This document shows positions 6,983 through 14,390 of a stretch of DNA of 37,604 nt, in pieces. How positions within the stretch are numbered: position 1 is the stretch's first letter; each line of letters begins with the position of its first letter. The stretch is from positions 1 through 37,604 of the forward strand of contig NZ_JAOTBE010000035.1 of the NCBI RefSeq assembly GCF_026162645.1, read 5' to 3'. The notes under the pieces are model-generated. The model worked only from the letters and a program-made list of their open reading frames with translations, was not told the DNA's origin and searched no databases. The position numbers and the translations under genes were made by a program. Source of the DNA: Paracoccus rhizosphaerae (GTDB lineage: Bacteria > Pseudomonadota > Alphaproteobacteria > Rhodobacterales > Rhodobacteraceae).

Positions 6983-8245
6983 ATGAGCGCCAAGCTGTTG
7001 TCTGACGCCGTTCCCGCGACCGGCCAGACGCCGTCCCTGAAGGTCGGCTATGTCGTGAACACCTACCCCCGCCCGTCGCAGACGTTCATCCGGCGCGAGA
7101 TCCGTGCCGTCGAAGCGCAGGGTGTCAAGGTGTGCCGCTTCGCGATGCGTCGCGACCCCGAGCCGCTCCGATCTGATCTGGACAAGGCCGAACAGGACGC
7201 AACTACCTATATCCTCGACGCTGGCGCGGGCCGGCTGGTTCGTGCACTGCTGCGCGCGGTCCTGCGCCATCCCGATGCCTTGCGCACCGCCATCCGCGCG
7301 GGTCGTGCCGGGGGTCCGGGCCGCGGCGTTCTGCGCCAGTTGATCTATCTGGCCGAAGGTGCCGTTCTGGCGGATCGGGCCAACGCCGCGGGCCTGCAGC
7401 ACCTGCACGCGCATTTCGGCACGAACTCGACCGATGTCGTGCGGTATTGCCGGCTTCTGGGCGGCCCGGGATACAGCTTTACCGTCCACGGGCCCGAGGA
7501 ATTCGACGCCCCGACCGCCCTGCTGCTGAAACAGAAGGTGAGCGAGTCGGAATTTGCCGTGTCCGTCAGCGCCTTCGGTCGCAGCCAGATGTCGCGCTGG
7601 ACGCCCTTCGCCTGCTGGAACCGGCTGCGGGTCGTGCATTGCGGCATCGATCCCGCGCATTTCCCGGACCCGGGCCCTCTGCCCGCCGGTCCTGGACCCG
7701 GACAGCCGCTGCGACTGGTCTGCATCGGCCGCTTTGCCGAGCAGAAGGGTCAGATGCTGCTGATCGAGGCGATGGCACGGGCGACGGAAAACGCCCATCT
7801 CACCCTTCTCGGTGATGGGCCGCTTGGACCGGAACTTCGCGCGGCAATCGCCGCGCACGGTCTGTCCGGCCGCGTCGACCTGCCCGGCTGGGCGGACGAG
7901 GCCGGGGTTCGCGAGGCGTTGAACGCGGCGCATGTGATGATCATGCCAAGCTTCGCCGAAGGGCTGCCGGTCGCGCTGATGGAGGCCATGGCCGCCGGAC
8001 GACCCGCGATCGCCACGCTGATCGCTGGCATCCCCGAGTTGATGGTTGACGGCAGGACTGGCTGGTTGGTGCCCGCAGGTGATGTCGGGGCGCTGACAGA
8101 CGCCATCGACGCGGCGGCTTCCACCTCGCCGGACCGCCTGCGTCAAATGGGACTGTCGGGTCGTGAACGGGCGCTAGCGCGCCACGACATCAACGTCGAG
8201 GCTGCCAAGCTGGCCCGCCTGTTCAGGTCCAGCCAGCAGGATTGA
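6983..8245 (+). CDS. Glycosyltransferase family 4 (WcaL/colanic-acid type)
   Basis: The 420-residue GT-B fold enzyme adds a sugar from a nucleotide donor with retention. VGYVVNTYPRPSQTFIRREI at about residues 22-41 is the N-terminal signature of WcaL/AmsK-like transferases. HLHAHFGTNSTDV and SFTVHGPEEF follow. In the C-terminal half, LVCIGRFAEQKGQMLLIEAM, LLGDGPLGPEL and PSFAEGLPVALMEAMAAGRP carry the glutamates of the E-x7-E donor site, and IPELMVDGRTGWLVPAGD is the usual closing motif. It appears to be monocistronic. Its last 72 bases overlap the 3' end of the convergent phosphopantetheinyl transferase gene. Confidence 0.9.
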   Translation: MSAKLLSDAVPATGQTPSLKVGYVVNTYPRPSQTFIRREIRAVEAQGVKVCRFAMRRDPEPLRSDLDKAEQDATTYILDAGAGRLVRALLRAVLRHPDALRTAIRAGRAGGPGRGVLRQLIYLAEGAVLADRANAAGLQHLHAHFGTNSTDVVRYCRLLGGPGYSFTVHGPEEFDAPTALLLKQKVSESEFAVSVSAFGRSQMSRWTPFACWNRLRVVHCGIDPAHFPDPGPLPAGPGPGQPLRLVCIGRFAEQKGQMLLIEAMARATENAHLTLLGDGPLGPELRAAIAAHGLSGRVDLPGWADEAGVREALNAAHVMIMPSFAEGLPVALMEAMAAGRPAIATLIAGIPELMVDGRTGWLVPAGDVGALTDAIDAAASTSPDRLRQMGLSGRERALARHDINVEAAKLARLFRSSQQD

Positions 8246-8839
8246 CAGGAACATCCCGTCAGTGCGCATCCAGCGCCCGACCAACGGAACATCCCTGACA
8301 ACGACCGTGAAGCTGGTCGGCGTCAGGGTGATGTCGACATCGCGGTGATCCAGCCACAGGCCGGTCAGGGGAAACTGCGCCTTGAACGCGGCCTCCTTGG
8401 CACTGAAGGCCAGCGTTGCCGACAGGTCGGCTCCTAGACCACTGTCATCGCGGTCCCCAGGCGCCCGGATGATCGCGGCCAGATCGGCGTTAAACGGTGC
8501 CGCCTTCTCGATATCCAAGCCAATTCCGGCCCAGACGGCCGACCGTGCCGCCAGCGCCGCCGCCAATCCGGCTGCATGGCTGATGCTGCCTGCGACGCCG
8601 GCCGGCCAGCGGGGCGCCCGGTCAGTGCCAGCCGGAAGCGCAGCCGGATCAACGCCCGCATCCTGCATCGCCGCACGCGCCGCCGCACGGCCCGCAGCGA
8701 ATTCCTGACGCCGCGCGGGCACGGCGCGCCGGACGGCGACCTGTTCGCCTGGCCAGAGCGGCGGCTGCCCATCGGCGATCGACCGCGCCGCGACACCCAC
8801 CCCCAGGGGGAGCATCGACCGCAGCGCGGCAGTGATCAC
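8174..8839 (-). CDS. 4'-phosphopantetheinyl transferase, Sfp/EntD type
   Basis: This enzyme moves the phosphopantetheine arm from coenzyme A to the serine of carrier proteins, here presumably the PCP and ACP of the NRPS and PKS upstream in the same operon. The three family motifs are present: WPAGVAGSISHA (78-89), GIGLDIE (105-111, with Asp109 and Glu111 as metal ligands) and FSAKEAAFKAQFP (145-157, Glu149 and Lys153). At 221 residues the length is normal. The GTG start overlaps the NRPS stop by four bases (GTGA, 8836-8839), so it is the last gene of the operon and translationally coupled. The 3' end runs 72 bases into the convergent GT4 gene. Confidence 0.93.
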   Translation of the reverse strand: MITAALRSMLPLGVGVAARSIADGQPPLWPGEQVAVRRAVPARRQEFAAGRAAARAAMQDAGVDPAALPAGTDRAPRWPAGVAGSISHAAGLAAALAARSAVWAGIGLDIEKAAPFNADLAAIIRAPGDRDDSGLGADLSATLAFSAKEAAFKAQFPLTGLWLDHRDVDITLTPTSFTVVVRDVPLVGRWMRTDGMFLSILLAGPEQAGQLGSLDVDVVAR

Positions 8840-11800
8840 TGGCTGGTTCCCTGAGGCCGCATCCGCGCCCGCAGGGCGCGTCGGGCGGCCATCAGGTCGG
8901 CCGCCGCGGCCGGGGGGGATGCGGCCTCGACAGGCGGCGCCACCGGGGCCGGCGCCGCGACCGCGGCGGCACGGGCGCCCGACAGATGTCCCGCCAGGTC
9001 GCGCAGTACCGGGAACCGGAAGATGTCCGTGATCGAGCTGCGCGAGACGCCAAGCTCGTCGCGGATCGTCCGGTGCAACTGCACCGCCAGCAGCGAGTGT
9101 CCGCCCAGGTCGAAGAAGTTGTCGCCCGGCTGCACTTGCGGCAGCCCCAGGATGCGCGCCATCACCTGCCCGATACGCGCCTGCAGATCGCCGGTGTCGG
9201 CGACCGGCGCGGCCGCCGCCGCTGGCGCGGCCGGGACGGCGGGCGGCGCGGGGCGGGGCGCAGGCGCAGGTTCGGCCAAAGCCAGTGCCTTACGGTCGAT
9301 CTTGGCATTCGGAGTCAGCGGCATCGCCTGCAGGACATTGATCCGCAGCGGGACCATGAAATCCGGCAGGTCCTTTGACAGCGCAGCGCGCAGGTGGGCC
9401 GGGTCCAGATCCGAACCGGTGACATAGCCGATCAGCTGCCGCTCGCCCGTGGGCGTGGCCTGGGCGACCACAGCCACGTCGCGCACGCCGGAAAGACGCG
9501 CCAGCCGGGTCTCAATCTCACCCAGCTCGATCCGGTAGCCGCGCAGCTTCACCTGCTGGTCCACCCGGCCCAGGAAGCGCAGCCGGCCCCGGCTGTCGCG
9601 CCGGCAAAGATCGCCGGTACGATAAAGCCGCTCGCCGTCCTTGTGCGGGAAGGCGGCGTCGGTCTGGGCCTGCCGGTTCCAGTAACCGCGGGTGACACCC
9701 GCACCACCGATCCACAATTCCCCCGCCACGCCGTCGGCGACGGGCTGGCCTGCCGGATCGCGCAGCTGCAGGCTGGTGGCGGCGATCGGCTCGCCCAGCC
9801 AGACCTCGTCGCCGTCCAGCCCCAGGTCCGCGACGGCCGACCAGATCGTCGTCTCGGTCGGGCCATACATGTTCAGGATCCGCGCCTTGCTGGCCGACCG
9901 CAGATCCGCCAGAAGGCCCGGACTCAGCGCCTCGCCGCCCAGCATGATCATCCGCAGCTGCGCCATCGCATCGCGCGAGGCCGGGTCTTCCAGCAGAAGA
10001 CGGGCCATCGAGGGCGTGGCCTGCAGATGCGTCACCCCGTGGCGACGGATTTGGGCGGCGATGCCATAGTCGCTGGCATCGGCCCCGGCGGGGTTCACCC
10101 GGTCATGTACGCGGGCCAGATACTCCAGCCCCTGCAGGACTTGGGGCGTCGAGATGCCGTAATCGATCAGGCAGGCGATCTCGGTCACGCCGATGGCGCG
10201 CAGGCTTTCAATCCGGGCCACGGCCTCATCGACGGTGCCAAAGAGGCCGCTGTCGTTGAAATACCGCAGGAAGGCGAAGTCGAGGATGCCCTCCATCTCG
10301 TCCTCGGACAGGCTGGACAGGTCGATCGCCATTGGGTCGGTGACGCCGGCCGGCTTCTTGAAGGCGGGAAACGCCCAGGCATATTGCTTGACCAGACCGG
10401 CCGCCGCGCGCAGGTAATCCTTCATCGGCTCGCGCGCGACCTCCATCGAGGCTTCTCGCGTGTCGGCCAGATAGCTGTGCAGCATCAGCGTGACGGTGTG
10501 ATCGGCGGGATCGTGCCCTGCCTCGCGCAGCGCCGCGTGATATTCGGGAATCCGCGCGGCGATGTCGTCGATGCTCTGCCCCAGAAGATGGGTCAGCACA
10601 TTGGCCCCCAGCCGGCCGGCCTCTCGCCAGGTCTCGGGATTGCCGGCGGTCGTGACCCAGATCGGCAGCTCGGCCGAGACCGGGCGCGGCTGGGTCACCA
10701 CCGCGAATTCGCTGCCGTCCGCCTTGGGGAAGCCCACCGCCTCGCCGCGCCACAGGCGCCGCAACTGGTCGATCGTGCGCAGCATGGCAGGCTTGTTCTG
10801 GGGCGGCGCGTTCTCCGGGCGCAGCACGAAGTCGTCGGGCTGCCAGCCCGAAGCGATGGCGATACCGGCGCGCCCGTTCGTCAGGTTGTCGATCACCGCC
10901 CATTCCTCGGCAATGCGGGCGGGGTGGTGCAGCGGCGCGACGCAGGACCCGGCACGCACGCCGATGTGGGTGGTGATCGCCGCCACCGCCGCGCCCGTGA
11001 CCGAGGGATTAGGATAAGGGCCGCCGAAGGCATGGAAGTGCCGTTCGGGCGTCCAGACGGCGACGAAGCCGTTGCGGTCCGCGAACTTCGCGCCCTCCAG
11101 CAGAAGCTCGTATTTGCGGGGGCCGGCACCATCGTCGTTGCCCCAGTAATAGAGCGACATCTGCGTCCCGTTGCGCGGCCCCTCGGCGGGTTCGGACGCG
11201 CCGCCCAGAAGGTCGCCCGCGATGACGACTCGCCAGCCGCGCGTCAGCGTCCAGAAGATCTCCAGCACCGAAATGTCGAAGGACAGGCTGGTCACGGCCA
11301 GCCAGGTACTTGGTTCGGTCGACTGCAGGGCCGTGTCCATGCCTGCGAAGAAATTGATGACGTTGCGGTTTTCGACCATCACCCCCTTCGGCGTCCCAGT
11401 CGACCCCGAGGTATAGATCAGATAGGCCAGATCCCTGCCCTTGGCCGCCGTCGGTTCGGCTTCGGCGCCTTGCGCGTCCAGCATCAGGACCTTGGCCTTG
11501 TGGTCTGGCAGGCGCGACGCGATGGCCGGGTCTGTCAGGACGACCGGAGCGCCGCTGTCGGCCAGGTAATGGGCCAGCCGCTCGGCAGGATAGTCCGGAT
11601 CCAGCGGCACATAGGCGCCGCCAGCCTTCAGGATTGCCAGCGCTCCGATGACCAGCCCCAGCCCGCGTGGCGCGAATAGGCCGACGGGCGTGTCCGGCCC
11701 GACCCCCATGGCCGCCAGCTGCCGCGACAGGGTCGTGGCGCGGCGGTCCAGCTCGGCATAGGTCAGGTGGTCGCCACGGAAGATCAGCGCCTCTGCATCC

Positions 11801-13419
11801 GGCGATCGCGCGGCTTGCGCGGCAAAGGCCGCCGCGATGGTGTCCGGCCCCTCGCCCGCCTGCCGGTCGTTGCGGGCCACGCGCGCGGACTGCCCGTCAC
11901 GCAGCGTCGGGGCCTTGTCCAGCGGCAGTGCAGGATCGGCCGCCGCCAAAGCTTCGGTCACGTCGGCCACGGCCTGCCAGGCCTCGACTGTCATGCGGTC
12001 CCTGTCCCACCAGATGCGGATCTCGGGCTGAGGATCGGCGGGCAGGTCGATGCAGATGACGGCGCCCGACGGCGCATCGCCGGGATCCGCAGCCAGCGCC
12101 AGTTGCGGCGTGCCGGGATGTTCAAGTTCCGGCGCCCGGTGGATGAGGTCGGCCAGGATCGGGCCGCGCGATGCCACGGCGGCAAGGTCGCGCTCCAGCA
12201 CCTCGGCCAACGAGGCAAGCGTCTGATCCTCGGCATCGATGGCCAGTGGACGGAAGTCCAGCAGATGCCCCGCCTTCGACGCCGCCGAGGGAGAGGCCAT
12301 CGCGATGTCGAAGGCTGTCGATCCGATCATTCGCACCACGGCCCCGGCCAGCGCGGCCAGCACCTGCGCCCCCGTCATGGGACGCGGCAGGACCAGTCGG
12401 GCCGGCTGCCAATCGGGGCGCCCCGTGCCGGTGGCGGCTTCCGGCAGGACCAGCGGCGCCAGGCGGCCAAGACGCGCGCGCCAGAAGGGCTCGTCCTTCG
12501 CGGCATCGCGGATCACGCGGTCCAGTTCCGGGTCCTCGGCGACCGGCGGCAGCACATCGCCTTTGGCCAAGGCATGCGGCCCTCCATCAGTGGCGACCAG
12601 GCCGGACAACGTGACCGCGCCGCCCTGCCCGCAGGCGATCAGCACCTTGCCATCGCGCACGTCCAGGACCGTTCCGGGCACGGCGCCGTCAGCGCCCGCC
12701 GGGCGCGCGGTGACTTCGGCCGAACCCACCAGAAGCAGACCGTTCCGAGTCTGCAGCCGCGGCGACAGAAGCGGGTTCCAGTAGCCGCCATGGTCCAAGG
12801 CCCGGACCAGGCGCGAGATTGCAGCGGCGCCCTGCTCCGGGCCCAGCACCGCGCCGCCCCCCGGCCGATCGATGCGCATGTGCCGGCGCGACGGCGCGTG
12901 CGACTGCGCGACGCCCCGATCCTCGCCACGTTCCAGCATCCCGATCAGTTCGGGCAGGCTGGCGACGGCGGCTTCCCAGCAGCGGGCGTTCAGTGTCAGC
13001 GCCGTGTCATCCGCCAGGATGTCGACCGGCACCTTGATCAGGACCGGTCCCTCGTCGATGCCGCCCGACATGCGGTGCCAGGTGATGCCGTGCGACGTCG
13101 CACCCTCGAGCAGCGCCCAGACCGGCGCGTTCAGACCGGCGCGCTCGGGCAGTGGCCCGTCATGGAAATTCACCGCCCCCCGCCGCGCCAGCGCCAATGT
13201 CTGCGGCGGGACGACCTTCAGGTTGGCGACGCTGAGAAGGTAGTCGCACTCGGCGACCGGGCCGACCGGCAGGCCCATCTCGCGCGCCGTCTGCGCCAGG
13301 GCGGGATCCTCGACGGTAAAGGACCGCAGGACATGACCGCGGGCCATGACAAGGCGCGCCGCCTCGAGCGCGAGAGAGGCATTGCCGATCAGGCTGAATT
13401 CAAGCTGGGTCACGGTCAT
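8836..13419 (-). CDS. NRPS: formyltransferase - half condensation - adenylation with inserted luciferase-like monooxygenase - PCP
   Basis: The 1527-residue multidomain enzyme starts at the ATG overlapping the upstream GT2 stop (ATGA, 13416-13419). (1) A formyltransferase domain of methionyl-tRNA formyltransferase type covers about 1-290. It keeps Asn84, His86 (NFHDGPLP) and Asp122 (IDEGP), and an OB-like C-domain follows. (2) Residues 300-500 resemble only the C-terminal lobe of a condensation domain; no HHxxxDG is present. (3) Adenylation begins near 525, with A3 YTSGSTGTPKG (670-680) and A4 SFDISVLEIF. (4) A flavin-dependent luciferase-like monooxygenase is inserted at about 752-1108 (MSLYYWG, PERHFHAFGG, IASGWQPDDF). 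(5) Adenylation resumes with GGEA, YGPTETTIW and A10 lysine 1373. (6) The PCP has DNFFDLGGHSL (Ser1442). The pocket residues read DILQMGMIWK, close to the glycine code. An Ala/Pro-rich linker and an Arg-rich tail may dock with a partner. No thioesterase is present; the PKS supplies one. Confidence 0.92.
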   Translation of the reverse strand: MTVTQLEFSLIGNASLALEAARLVMARGHVLRSFTVEDPALAQTAREMGLPVGPVAECDYLLSVANLKVVPPQTLALARRGAVNFHDGPLPERAGLNAPVWALLEGATSHGITWHRMSGGIDEGPVLIKVPVDILADDTALTLNARCWEAAVASLPELIGMLERGEDRGVAQSHAPSRRHMRIDRPGGGAVLGPEQGAAAISRLVRALDHGGYWNPLLSPRLQTRNGLLLVGSAEVTARPAGADGAVPGTVLDVRDGKVLIACGQGGAVTLSGLVATDGGPHALAKGDVLPPVAEDPELDRVIRDAAKDEPFWRARLGRLAPLVLPEAATGTGRPDWQPARLVLPRPMTGAQVLAALAGAVVRMIGSTAFDIAMASPSAASKAGHLLDFRPLAIDAEDQTLASLAEVLERDLAAVASRGPILADLIHRAPELEHPGTPQLALAADPGDAPSGAVICIDLPADPQPEIRIWWDRDRMTVEAWQAVADVTEALAAADPALPLDKAPTLRDGQSARVARNDRQAGEGPDTIAAAFAAQAARSPDAEALIFRGDHLTYAELDRRATTLSRQLAAMGVGPDTPVGLFAPRGLGLVIGALAILKAGGAYVPLDPDYPAERLAHYLADSGAPVVLTDPAIASRLPDHKAKVLMLDAQGAEAEPTAAKGRDLAYLIYTSGSTGTPKGVMVENRNVINFFAGMDTALQSTEPSTWLAVTSLSFDISVLEIFWTLTRGWRVVIAGDLLGGASEPAEGPRNGTQMSLYYWGNDDGAGPRKYELLLEGAKFADRNGFVAVWTPERHFHAFGGPYPNPSVTGAAVAAITTHIGVRAGSCVAPLHHPARIAEEWAVIDNLTNGRAGIAIASGWQPDDFVLRPENAPPQNKPAMLRTIDQLRRLWRGEAVGFPKADGSEFAVVTQPRPVSAELPIWVTTAGNPETWREAGRLGANVLTHLLGQSIDDIAARIPEYHAALREAGHDPADHTVTLMLHSYLADTREASMEVAREPMKDYLRAAAGLVKQYAWAFPAFKKPAGVTDPMAIDLSSLSEDEMEGILDFAFLRYFNDSGLFGTVDEAVARIESLRAIGVTEIACLIDYGISTPQVLQGLEYLARVHDRVNPAGADASDYGIAAQIRRHGVTHLQATPSMARLLLEDPASRDAMAQLRMIMLGGEALSPGLLADLRSASKARILNMYGPTETTIWSAVADLGLDGDEVWLGEPIAATSLQLRDPAGQPVADGVAGELWIGGAGVTRGYWNRQAQTDAAFPHKDGERLYRTGDLCRRDSRGRLRFLGRVDQQVKLRGYRIELGEIETRLARLSGVRDVAVVAQATPTGERQLIGYVTGSDLDPAHLRAALSKDLPDFMVPLRINVLQAMPLTPNAKIDRKALALAEPAPAPRPAPPAVPAAPAAAAAPVADTGDLQARIGQVMARILGLPQVQPGDNFFDLGGHSLLAVQLHRTIRDELGVSRSSITDIFRFPVLRDLAGHLSGARAAAVAAPAPVAPPVEAASPPAAAADLMAARRALRARMRPQGTSQ

Positions 13420-14390
13420 TTCTCCGGTCGAAAGATCTGTCGGCTGCGCGATGGGGCAAGGGCGTGGCGGATCAGCGCCCGCGCCTGGCCGCGCGGGAAA
13501 TCGCGGTCCGGTCGCCCGGCAAGTCCGCGGATGCGGCGCACCGCCAACCCGGTCAGGTGCGAGAACGCGGCCAGCGCGGCATAGGCCCTGCCGTAATTCT
13601 GCCTGTAGTAATGTTCCCGCGAGGCGAACCAATAGTCGGGAGGAAGCGTCCAATCCTTCATCCCGGTGCTGACCGACCCGATATGGACGACCTTCGCATC
13701 CGGGAGATAATGCGTGGGCCAGCCGGCGCGCGCGGCGCGCAGGCAGAGGTCGGTCTCCTCGAAATAAAGGAAGAACGCCTCGTCGAAGCCGCCGATATGG
13801 TCCAGCACGTCGCTGCGGATCATCAAGGCCGCGCCCGCGACCCAGTCGACGGCCGCGGGCGTGACGGGGGCAGGCAGCGTCACGATATACCGGGCCAGGA
13901 CCTTGGACAGCGGCCCCGTCCGCGCGGCATCCTCAAGCTCGCTCGCGGCGCCGGGAAAGCGGAAATGCGTCCCGTGATGCACGCCGTCCTCGCCGATGAC
14001 GCGGCAGCCCAGAAGCCCGATGCCGGGATGCGCCTGCATGTGGTCGCGCATCCGGCGGATGGTGTCGGCATCCAGGAAGGCATCGGAATTGACCACCAGC
14101 ACGAATTCGGCGGGCTTGGGCAGTCGGACCCTCATGGCGGCGTTGTTGCCGGCGCCGAACCCTCCGTTGCGACCCGACTGCAGAACCCGCAGCCGTCCGC
14201 CGCGGGTCCAGCCGCGCGCCTCGGCCTCGGCGGTCATTGTCTCGAAGCTGCCGTCGCCGGAATCGTTGTCGATCAGCGACACGACGCCGTCGATCCCCTC
14301 CATCGCAATCATCGCCGCCTCGGCCGAGCGCAGCGACATTGCGGCGCTGCGCCAGTTGAGGATGATGACGTGCACGGAACCGCCGCTCAT
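13416..14390 (-). CDS. Glycosyltransferase family 2, rhamnosyltransferase (WbbL)-like, inside the PKS-NRPS operon
   Basis: The 324-residue GT-A enzyme starts at the ATG that overlaps the PKS stop (ATGA, 14387-14390) and ends overlapping the NRPS start. Motifs are VHVIILNWRSAAMSL, LIDNDSGDGS, SGRNGGFGAGNNAAMRVR, FVLVVNSDAF (the DxD equivalent) and GGFDEAFFLYFEETDLCLRA, which together are characteristic of WbbL-like transferases (known members move L-rhamnose). A C-terminal helix-rich tail lacks a clear transmembrane segment. Being sandwiched and translationally coupled between PKS and NRPS, it most likely glycosylates the product of that assembly line, or uses a PKS-derived lipid as acceptor. 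Donor and acceptor are not determined by the sequence. Confidence 0.88.
   Translation of the reverse strand: MSGGSVHVIILNWRSAAMSLRSAEAAMIAMEGIDGVVSLIDNDSGDGSFETMTAEAEARGWTRGGRLRVLQSGRNGGFGAGNNAAMRVRLPKPAEFVLVVNSDAFLDADTIRRMRDHMQAHPGIGLLGCRVIGEDGVHHGTHFRFPGAASELEDAARTGPLSKVLARYIVTLPAPVTPAAVDWVAGAALMIRSDVLDHIGGFDEAFFLYFEETDLCLRAARAGWPTHYLPDAKVVHIGSVSTGMKDWTLPPDYWFASREHYYRQNYGRAYAALAAFSHLTGLAVRRIRGLAGRPDRDFPRGQARALIRHALAPSRSRQIFRPEK

Noticed and set aside
6875..8146. Upstream extension of the small membrane protein frame to a 498-codon gene
   Set aside because: The extension is antisense to the GT4 gene; the ribosome binding site at TTG 6874 and the sudden change to membrane-like sequence mark the true start.
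9394..13584. Long plus-strand frames (761 and 605 codons) opposite the NRPS
   Set aside because: Both are reverse shadows of clearly identified NRPS domains and show only Arg/Gln/His/Gly-rich low-information sequence.
13420..13653. 78-residue N-terminal extension of the NRPS
   Set aside because: It overlaps the coding end of the GT2 gene, reads as Arg/Pro-rich filler, and the ATGA overlap at 13416-13419 gives a formyltransferase start at the expected position.
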